Positions 52,021-61,600 of a stretch of DNA of 64,000 bases are shown in pieces (positions within the stretch are counted from its first letter, which is position 1; each line of letters starts with the position of its first letter). The stretch comes from Ciborinia camelliae (taxonomy: Eukaryota; Ascomycota; Leotiomycetes; Helotiales; Sclerotiniaceae). The notes beneath the pieces are model-generated. The model did no database searches. It saw only the letters and a list, made by a program, of their open reading frames with translations, and had not been told where the DNA came from. Made by a program: the position numbers and the translations under genes. The stretch spans positions 4,124,340 through 4,188,339 of the forward strand of contig JANPYM010000001.1 of assembly GCA_025890175.1 (NCBI GenBank), written 5' to 3'.

Positions 52021-53800
52021 GAGAAGAAAATAGAAGGGAAGGAAAGGCAAGGGAAGAAAGGAGACGAAATGAAAGAAAGACATTAATCATTGATCATGAC
52101 GATTGAGACTCGAGCTAGAGTTTTCTCATATCGAGGAAATAGAGCTCGAGGAGGATCGAGGCCGCGCGGGGAATATTGGACGGCGAGAGTTTGCAGTAGT
52201 GGTTCCTGTAGTTGGAGAGTTGAGTTAGAATGAGGGGATGTTGATGATGATGACAACGACGACAACGACGATGATGATGATGATTATGGATGGATGGTTG
52301 ATGAGGAGAATAGTTGGATTGGACTCGAGGGAATAAAAGAAAGGGAGGAATTGGCGGTTCGGGGCCAAGATTTCATGGAAGGGAATCGCGGCACTTGGGA
52401 TGAAAAAAGGAAAGGAAAGGAAAGACGTAGGATAGGATAGGATAGACACGAAGGTTAGGATCAAAGGAAGGGAAGAGAGAATAAGAGAATAAGAGAAAAG
52501 AGAAAAGAGAAAATCACTCACGCCAACATATGTAGAATCTTCAACCCCCCATCCAGCGGACCCCCCTTGGATCCCGCAAACCCCCCAAACTCCCCAAATA
52601 TCTCCTCGTGCCACTTCTTCGACATCTTCTGAGCTTCGTCTCGTAGCTCTCTCCTCCCCCCTAGCTTCTCACGTGTGTGTTTTTGTTTTTGCTTGTCTTC
52701 TTTTCCCGTACCTCGTCCGAGTCCGAGTCCTCTAAGTAAACGCAGCACAGTCTTCACCACCCCGACGGAGAGCAATACTGGCAGAATGGCGAGGAAACCG
52801 CTGAGAATGGGGTGCGCGCGCATCCAGCTGGATAGGGTGGAAATATGGGTTCTTAGGCGCTTGGTGAGGCGTTTGAGGCGTTTGAGGAGGCCGGGTCGTG
52901 GTTTGGGGCGTGAGGGGGAGTAGGGGGAGAGGGGGGTGGGGATACGGCCTGGGATGGGAGAGGACCGTCGTCGGATTGGTTGGGGGTAGGGTTGGGGATG
53001 GGGATGCGGTGATTGTGCGGGTCCGGGGGGGGTTGTAGTAGGGATTAGGATTGGGATTGGGGCTTGTGTCCGTGTGGGTGTGGGTGTGGGTGTAGGTATA
53101 TGGGATGGGCGAGCTGGAGCGTCGGGGTGGTGGGCCGGGGTACGTGGGATAGGAGGGGTTGAATTGTTCGGGGTAGGGATTTTGGGCTTGCGGCTGCGGG
53201 TTATTTTCATCATGGGTGGGAGAGATGTGGGAGGGGGAAACGGGGTCGGAGGTGCTTTGCCAGTAGGTTTCTTGAGCTGGTCGATGGGGATTGGTTTGGC
53301 TATTGTTATTATAGCTGTAACTTTTATTCATAGGAGGAGGAAGAGGAGCATCCTGAAAGGCAGTTTTGAAGGAATCGCTCGTTGGAGCGGAATGTCGATT
53401 GGGCATCTTGTAAGATGCATCTTGGGATGTGATGCCATAGAAATCACGCACTTCGATAGGTTGTTGACTGCTGGCTGGATAGCCGGATGTCCATGCGTCG
53501 CTCGAGGCGACGGGGACGATGGTCGATGCATTTGTGAAGGATGAATAGATACCGGATTTTTTATCGTGCGTGGGATCGTTATGTGAAATGTAGGAATCGG
53601 ATTCGGTGGTCGTCGCCCCGCCAATCTTCCCATGTGCAGATTCATGCTCCCCGCCTAAGTCATGACCATCATGATATCCGTGATCGTTGTGCTTGGGGGA
53701 GCTGGTTGATGGTGGGGTGGGGTACCGGTCCATTTCTGCGGAGCCGGAGGAAAGATCTTCGATAATTGATTTGGATGGAGGATTCGGATGCAATGATGCA
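52021..53800. repeat. Duplicated block 2, right copy
   Basis: Second copy of 50231-52010. It continues without a break into the 5' flank of the gene, so it defines the right side of the true locus. Confidence 0.9.
52115..53733 (-). CDS. Proline-rich protein with one membrane segment, unknown function
   Basis: I do not recognise it. First exon 53733-52522, intron 52521-52206 (GTGAGT...CTACAG, 316 nt), last exon 52205-52115. The first exon carries one extra G (run of 8 at 53025-53032) that shifts the frame. With the 7-G length of the other copy the two exons total 434 codons exactly (433 aa). Layout: a disordered N-terminal ~270 residues rich in Pro, Ser, His and Asn (with a Thr-His run); a basic stretch (GLLKRLKRLTKRLRTH); a hydrophobic segment (HPILSGFLAILPVLLSVGVV); a basic linker; and a conserved-looking C-terminus (KKWHEEIFGEFGGFAGSKGG). 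An upstream in-frame ATG at 53865 is possible, but MDRYPTPPST is the more natural start. Confidence 0.65.
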
Positions 53801-54588
53801 GATTTGTTATGTGTGTGTATGGTTAGGTATGTATGGACCCAGAAGAAAGAGGACCCAAGAATCATATGAAGCTTGTGAGAGGTGAGAGTGAAGAAAAAAA
53901 GAGGAGTAACATGAAAATATCGTGGTTTGCGGTGGTTGGACGAGCGGTGAAAGTGTTACAGTACCTATGATGGCTTTGGGCACTAGGATGTTTTATTGGT
54001 TGATGCTGACAGGGGATATGAGATGTTAGACATGAATTCAGTCATTCTTTGAAAATGTTCTCATATCTACCTACTTTGATATACTATATATGTATTCAAT
54101 AAAATTTTATATGGAAACTGATGATACTTTCCAGGTCATTCGTGGCGTCGTACAAGTGTGCGTGTGTCGAATCGTTGTCTGTCTCTACTCTGTGTATTTA
54201 TCTAGAATCTTGCGCTCAAGAATAAGTATTCTGCTGCACTGCTCGTATCAGAATATGATTTGGCTAGCCATGCTGGTATAGCCTTTCCTCGTACCCGTGT
54301 CTCTGTTTTCGAATCCTGCCGTTTGGCCATGTTTGCGTGGAGGCCATTTTCTATTGGCCCTTCGGTGAGTATATTTGGAAACTTTCAGCCCCAACGCCGC
54401 TGATCCCTTGATGATATTTCAAACAGATGATCTTATATAGATAAATAAGCAGTAAACACATCTATATGATAACGATTTCCAATTGACATCAACTAGTCTC
54501 CATGTCTGCTGGGTCACCGTTTAACAATCTTCTATTCTGAACATCTAAATGGAAGTAGTACTTTTCTGCCTTTGCTGTCTTTCTCTCC
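53734..54588. other. Intergenic, promoter side of two divergent genes
   Basis: About 850 bp between divergent genes (the proline-rich gene on minus, the membrane protein on plus). No repeats of note. A short ORF at 54090-54281 is not credible. Confidence 0.5.
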
Positions 54589-56709
54589 ATGTCGTCTCAG
54601 GGCTTTCATGTTTTGACTGAAGGTCGCAAGAGGCAAGCTGAACAACAAAAAGTGGCAGTTCAGCAAGGTAGATGGAAAGCTTTGCAAGGAGCTGGTATAC
54701 ACGTCCTACCTATCATAATCACTGTTGTTTTGTTGTTCTTGAATACCTATAGGGTATACGCGAATTCCATAGGCAGCGCTGATGCCGAACTAAACACTCG
54801 ACTCAACGGACTGCAATTCGTGGCCAAAGTACACGAGATACTTATCGGCGTCTCTTTGTCAACAATAGTCTTGTCTTTTGTTCAGCAGGATATTTTACGG
54901 CGAGGAATACCTCTTGGAGCCTTTTTCATTGCTTTCAGAATCACCGATCTTGGATCGCTTCTTAATCCAGAATTGTGGGCTGCAGGCGCAATTGGAAATG
55001 ATTTCAAACGTCGCTCCTTGTTTGTTGCTATGTCAATCCTCATTATGATCCTAGCTGCTATCTGCGGTCCTGCATCTGCAATCTTGATGCGACCATCTCT
55101 AGACTGGTGGGATGTCCCCACGACAAAATATTCGTCCTGGTCTACGGATCATTTTACCCTACAGGCAAATGCATCCCAAGTCTGGCCCAAACAAATCGAC
55201 AATTCAAGTTTTGACAGCTCCTGTGCTTCAGAGTCCGGGAAATTTTCGGACAATTGCGCAGCAGGTGGTTTCTCGACTATTCAGGCTTGGGCTGATAGGC
55301 CGAGTTCTCTAAGGCGTAGTTCTCTAGAGACAGAGTCTTTGTGGAATATCACCATGCCAATGAGTTCGAAAGATGTCTTCTACGATCGATTTATTGTGGG
55401 CGGCGGATTTAATTCTCGCAAACCTTCGAAAGTGGCTAATTATAATGATGAATATGTCTACACTGGATACTTAAGTCAAACGATGTCTGTACCAGCAGGC
55501 TCACTTATTACATCAATAGCCCAGATGATTGAATCACATAATGAAACACCCAGATTCCGATTATTGATCAACGGTGAAGACCCTCCTGCACCACAGACAT
55601 TTGCAACTTGCATAAACGAATACTATAGTATAACTGCCGGGGCGATCGATGGATACAAGTCGCTTGACGATGTTCTGCTACCATTTATAAGAAAAAATAT
55701 GACTTATGGCAGATACGGAAGAACGGAGTCCCAGCAGGCATTTAATTTATGGAATAGTTCTGGGCGCTGGCCCTTGGCGATGTGGATGCAGCCCCCAAAT
55801 GAAGGTACCGACTCACCGTCAATAGGGGTTGTGATGTTTAATGGCTATCAAAAGGGGCAGGGAAACAACGCCACAACCGCTCCGGGCCAAGATAGTTGGT
55901 ACTTTTGGGTTTCCTCATGTTCCTTATTCAGTGGATGGCAGTCGTCCGAACTCTTCATTGATCCTACAAGAGATCGATATATTCATTCACCTAGCATCAC
56001 CTATTTGAATAAGAGTATTGATGACTGGTGGATGAAGAATAGCAGTGAATCAAGAAATACAATGCGTATGGTCCGGGTAGACACCGAATGGGCAAATGTC
56101 GCTTTGCCGCCAAATGACACAATATTAGCTCTCGCATCGTCACCAGTTGGAATAACTCACGATTTCCCATTGGCCATGGCAGCAACAACTCTTATCTCTG
56201 ATGCAATGGCAAGAGTTCCATATATGATGAACTTCGGTTTCAAAGTCTCAACTCCTACTGTTCTACGGAATCAAAACTTCACCACCTTGTCTGATCTTCC
56301 CGATGATGTTGCAGATATCCGAGTCAAACGTTACCGTTATGGTTACAGCTACTCCCTCCGGGGCTCCACGAGACGTTTGGCTGTAGCCATTCTTGTTTTG
56401 CACTCGATAGTAGCCTTGATACATGCGATACTCGTTTTTCGGCATGGGTACACCTGCAATATGATGAACTCACTTACTGAGATTCTTGCACTGGCAATCA
56501 ATTCTCCGCCCTCTGCGGCTCTCGATAATACATGCGCTGGAATTGAACGGCTTGATACATACAAAAATATGATAAGAGTACGAGAGGTTTCCTCGGCGCA
56601 TTTGGGACTGGTTGTGGGTAATGATGGCGATATAGTTACTAAGAAGGTAGTGGCGGGTAAGAAGTATGGAAGTTTGAAGGATGAAAGCTACTATTGCAAA
56701 GAAGATTAA
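54589..56709 (+). CDS. Uncharacterised membrane protein with large lumenal/extracellular region
   Basis: Intronless 706-aa frame without a family I can name. Membrane segments are visible at about residues 37-55 (HVLPIIITVVLLFLN), 84-102, 108-125 and 145-167 (VAMSILIMILAAICGPASAIL), with a last one at ~600-622 (LAVAILVLHSIVALIHAILVF). Between ~170 and ~595 lies one long hydrophilic region with many N-glycosylation sequons (NAS, NSS, NIT, NMT, NAT, NKS, NFT) and several Cys, so it probably faces the lumen or outside. The C-terminal ~85 residues are cytosolic. Similar fungal proteins are annotated as hypothetical. Receptor or cell-surface roles are possible but unsupported. Confidence 0.8.
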   Translation: MSSQGFHVLTEGRKRQAEQQKVAVQQGRWKALQGAGIHVLPIIITVVLLFLNTYRVYANSIGSADAELNTRLNGLQFVAKVHEILIGVSLSTIVLSFVQQDILRRGIPLGAFFIAFRITDLGSLLNPELWAAGAIGNDFKRRSLFVAMSILIMILAAICGPASAILMRPSLDWWDVPTTKYSSWSTDHFTLQANASQVWPKQIDNSSFDSSCASESGKFSDNCAAGGFSTIQAWADRPSSLRRSSLETESLWNITMPMSSKDVFYDRFIVGGGFNSRKPSKVANYNDEYVYTGYLSQTMSVPAGSLITSIAQMIESHNETPRFRLLINGEDPPAPQTFATCINEYYSITAGAIDGYKSLDDVLLPFIRKNMTYGRYGRTESQQAFNLWNSSGRWPLAMWMQPPNEGTDSPSIGVVMFNGYQKGQGNNATTAPGQDSWYFWVSSCSLFSGWQSSELFIDPTRDRYIHSPSITYLNKSIDDWWMKNSSESRNTMRMVRVDTEWANVALPPNDTILALASSPVGITHDFPLAMAATTLISDAMARVPYMMNFGFKVSTPTVLRNQNFTTLSDLPDDVADIRVKRYRYGYSYSLRGSTRRLAVAILVLHSIVALIHAILVFRHGYTCNMMNSLTEILALAINSPPSAALDNTCAGIERLDTYKNMIRVREVSSAHLGLVVGNDGDIVTKKVVAGKKYGSLKDESYYCKED

Positions 56710-58501
56710 GTTTACAAACATGAAGATGTAGTTGATTGTGCTATATAGACGAAAACTTTACATCAGATGTAAGATTATGATGCGGAATACAATAAACGGC
56801 AGACTATCGGGGAAAACTAGTAGCTCAGGGTTTCAAGTAGTTTCTAAGATATTGACCCGAGTCGCCCTTGAAGAGAAATATATCATGAAGATCAAATATC
56901 AGGTGTTTAGATTTAGAGCGCATCCATAATTTGTAACTCACAATTTAAAGTCCCTGTGGCTTTGAACGTCAATCATTTACGCCACCACCACATCAGCCTT
57001 ATCTTACTCAATTTTCTATCACTCAGATATTCTTTACACTTACAGTATTCAAACTTTATTGCACCATCAAGAAACTCTGTATCTTTCCTCACGATATAAA
57101 AAGATAGATCTAAACTCAGAGATCCAATAGCTCGAGAAAAAAATGTACCCGCTTTACCTCGCTTCCTTCGAGCAACACTATCTTTTGATGATACCCACAT
57201 AGTCTTCACTTACCAGCTTACCTCCTCCACATAATCAAATACTATTGAAGTGGGTCTTTATTCAGACGTGCAACATTCAAATCATTCAATCCATAAAAAT
57301 GAAATGAACCATACGGAGTAGATCTCCATATTTATCCATCACCATCCCCCCGGAAATCCCAAATTGAAAAGCCACTCCTCGGCCCAGCCTCACTCACGAC
57401 CGATCCTACGACACCCTTAACCACCATCTTTCAGCTCCTCAAAACAGCCATAGACCACACAAGTGTCACGGCCCACAAAATGCGATATGCAACAAACACT
57501 GTTCTTCAATCCCATTTCAGTCATGAAGTGGAGAGAAGCGGGGTTTTTGTGGAAATGCAGGAGGGGGTAGGGTGGTATTGAGGCTTGCAGCTTGAGGTTT
57601 AGGCTGCGGGAAGGGGGGTTATCATTCTAGGATTGGAGCTGAGAATTCTGCTTTTGCATAGGTAGTATCATGGCGTGGGTGGAGGTGAGGTGTGGGGTTG
57701 TGGGGTATGTCGGGGTGGGTTCTTGGACTGGATGAGGTCACGGGGTGTGAGATTTGGTGCTTTTAGTGTGCTGACTCGGAAAGATTTGATTCAGTGGGAA
57801 TTGTCCGTCACCGAGAAAGTCGCTTGCAAAAAATTGGTTGAGTAAATGTTTGGAATGAGGTAAACTATAAACCAATTTGAAACTATCTAGGAAGCTTCTC
57901 CCAAGCAACAACAAAACACCTTTCAATTACTTCCCGCAATCGCGACCCTGCTCGTGCTCGTGCTTGTACTATCTATCAATCATCAATAGTAATCACCAAG
58001 CCTTCTTCACCCCTTCCCAACTTCCTCTCCTGGAAAAGGAGGCTTTCCATACTCCACTCAAGTCATATACATATAAGCACTTACACGCCCTTTCTATCTC
58101 CAATACATGATGCCAAGATCTCGGTGTCCAATTGCATGATGGTCATTTATCTCGGATCATTTTCTCCGAAATAGATGAAATGGATCGGTCGCGGCCTTGC
58201 GGGTCAGTTCCGAAAATGTCTCGAATCCTTCGCTTGGTCATGCGAGTGGTGCGAGCGATGTAACCCTTTTCAGCCACAGGGGGCGTTTTGTTTAGTTCGC
58301 TTAGGGGCTGGGTAGATTCTTACCGTACGTCCTCGCCGGCTTCTATTTTATTATTGGAATTATTATTTTTGGAATTACTATTTGATTTGACCCATGCCTA
58401 ACTATCCAAAACGTCTTGCTCCTCTCGAGAATTGTTATTCTACTACATTATTTCCATCATCTGCAATAGCCCGGCTGTCCTCGTTTCCATTTTGGGAAAC
58501 A
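56710..58501. other. Intergenic, no gene recognised
   Basis: 1.8 kb between convergent genes. ORFs at 56732-56929, 56973-57209, 57738-57926 and 57877-58110 show no domains. The 57340-57720 part is G/C-richer and could hold a short unrecognised exon or non-coding transcript, but I cannot support one. Confidence 0.45.
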
Positions 58502-58678
58502 TTACCCTCCTCCATGCCTCTCGCTTGTACCATCCAATCCTGAGCCCTTTTCATATTCATGTTCTATATAACATCTAAAGAAATCATGGTCATGAATTTC
58601 GTTATCTGGTCTATAGCATTTGAAACAAAGGCGAAAAGCAGGGCACTCTTCGCAGTGATAGAATGAACCGATTAATAC
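58502..58678 (-). other. Terminal exon encoding most of a ZZ zinc finger
   Basis: Follows intron 58748-58679 (GTACGT...GATTAG). The 58 codons give VLIGSFYHCEECPAFRLCFK, then CYRP...HDHDFF and a Gly-rich end with stop TAA at 58504-58502. Together with CDAC at the end of the previous exon this completes the Cys and His ligands of a ZZ-type finger. Without this exon the frame reads into the intron and stops at 58683. Confidence 0.85.
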
Positions 58679-61600
58679 CTAATCAGAAGACGGGAAGAGT
58701 TAGTGGTTTTTGCCCAAAAGGAAAGATATCAAGAGATACAATACGTACCATCAAACACGCATCGCAGAATTTACTGCTCATTTTCATTGCCTTTTTTGAA
58801 TAATCTTCTTCGCCATCACCCCATCTTTCCCGTGACTCCTTGTATGCCCTTTCGTTGATGTATTTATCACTTGGCGTCAATAGTGAAATTACCTCATCAC
58901 CCAAACCATAATAATTTGCAAGCCTGAGAGGGCTCCAGTCTCGATCTATGCCTTCTCCTTTGACCAAAATACTAGCACCACATCGGAGGAGTTCTTCGAT
59001 GATCTTGACCTTTTGGTCACTCCGTGTGTCCCAATGGTCGCAATCTCTGATAGCCCAGAGAAGAGGAGTCCAGCCATCAATATCCCGTTCGTTTACAAAG
59101 TTTTTGCGCCGCTGTAGCACGTACTGGACTACATCCAATCGCCCGCTCACAACAGCGAAATGGAGTGCATTTCTGCCCATAAAATCTTTGGCATCAAGAG
59201 GATCGATGTCTCCATTGCTAGCGCTACAGATGCGTTCGATATGCTCAATCGTTCGATAAAGAGCAAAGTGAATCGGACTTCTGCCCATACCATCGTAAAC
59301 GTCTACCTTTGGGTTGAGATTGAGTAGCTTATCTATGATATCTAAATTTGCTTTGAGACAGGCCAAACTGAGATTGCAACCCCACCGAGAACTAGTTTGA
59401 TTGGGTTTAAACCTCTTATGCTCGAGGATATATCCAGCAATACTGATATCTGGTGTCTCGCGTAGCAGAGCAGCTTGGAATGGTGTCCCAAAAATAGTTT
59501 CGGTCGTTTCATTGACATTGGCACCCTTCTCGAGTAGTAGTTTTACCATGTTCAAATCGCATTGGAAGCATGCTATGTGTATTGGGGCACCTGACGTGTC
59601 TTCGGGCACATCGATGTTTAAAGACTTTTTGGATAGCATATATTTCGCTACTTCAAAATTGCGTGCTTTGACTGCACTCGCTAAAGGTGTAGTGTTTGTC
59701 TTATTTGTAGTGAGTAAAGAGGCTCCTAGTTTGACAAGGGGGTCAATGACTGGGACCTCTGTAAGCTCAGTTATACAATTGAGCGGCGTGTTTCCCATAT
59801 CGTCAACACTTTCCACGGAGAGGCCAAGCAACAAAAGTCTTTTCAGTGGCTCCAATTTTGATAGTTTCACACACGTGTGCAGCAATGTATTCTCTAGACC
59901 CAGTGCGGTATGGAGAGGATCTGCACCCGCATCAAGAAGCATATTGAATATCTCATTAGCCTGATCTTGCTGCAATTCGAGGGCCCGTGAAAGCTCAGTT
60001 CTCCCGCAAACCAGAATATCCATCTCGGGCTTATGCTCCAATAACACTTTCACAGTCTCGGTATTTCCGTGCCACACGGCCATAGACAGTGGAGTTCGAC
60101 CTTCGATGTTTTTTGAGTTTATGTCCGCATTAAATTCAATCAACATTTTCGTTATTTCGGGAGAGTCATATACGGCGTGAAGTACTGTCCATCCATAGTC
60201 GTGCATTTCGGTGTTTGGGTCTGCTTTAGCTTCAAGTAGACAACGCATAATACCCACGTGTTGATTTAACGCCGCAACGAAAAGTGGAGTTTGAGAATTA
60301 ATACATGTCGAATCGAGGCGGGCCTTGTTTTGTATCAAAAGTTGCACAAGTTTCTCAGAATTACGACCAACAGCTTGCACCAATGCCTTTGTGATGACGT
60401 CCTCAAAGCCTTGGTGATCAATCGTTTTGTTACCCCTGTGAACAAGGAGTTCGGCAAGATGAAGCCAGTTGTCTCCTCCATGGATACAGGCGCTCAATAG
60501 CGTCTCCAATGAATTAGCATCGAGTGGCCAGTTGAGATTTAGCATTTCCCCGAGCAAAGTCTCGTCAGCATTTTCCACGGCCATCTTCATCATTTTGACC
60601 TTGTCAAATCCCATTTCGTGCTTGCTTTTGTCTTTGTGGTTGAGCTCCGAAAGAACGGAATTCAATAGTCTGAAACATTTGTGTCGTTGTCGAAACACAG
60701 ATTCCCGTATGAGTTTGACGAAAAAATCCTTGTTGTATTGTTCTTGATTCTCCACAGTCTTCAAGAGATCCCCGAGAATCTTATGATGCCCATACTTGGT
60801 TGCGATTTCCATTGTTTCCCGATAGATTTTGATGATATCTGCTTCAAGCTTTATTTCATTCTCTTGCACGGATTCACCGTCTACAAGTAGCTTGAAGTTA
60901 CCAGTTAATAAATGCTGCACAAGTTCATGATGGCCATACTTGCATGCCGTTGAAAGGCATTGAGTCATGTCTGGGTCTTCCCCTTCGATCATGAAATAAA
61001 GGCCGGACTTCCTGTCAAGAAGGAGCTCCAGCGTCTCGATACACCCAGATTTACCCACTTCTTCAAATAAACCAGTGTTTTGGACCACTTTGTGGTTATC
61101 TTTCGTTACCAAAGGAATGAGCAACTTGACTGCCCCATTCATTTTCATGAATATTGCCCGATGAAGTGCTGCTGTTGCATCCACGAGCTTTCCTCGCATA
61201 TTTGATACCCGTTCAATAAGCGCTATGGCTATATTCATATGATGCGAGTTGATCGACTCAATAATCGCCTGGTCGAATGTAGCATTTTCTCCAAGTCTCT
61301 CCGTTAAATTATGAACGATTTGTACGTGACCAGCCCTAGCAGCCAATTCTAGAGCCTGGAGACATTCGCCTGGAAATTGGGGCAAGCTTTGCGAAGCATA
61401 CTTTGTCATAATCATGGCCAGCATATCCTCCAATCCATGCTCTGCAAATACTGACATAGAACTGATAAGTGGTGATCTCTCCTGGTCCTCTTTCATTGAC
61501 TTGGAGCAGTCATCATAATAAGCCTTGGTCCAGAATTTAAGCCAGTCTTCGTTTCCTACCAAGACTTTTATAGGTTCCATGTTGGCCGAAAACGTTTGTC

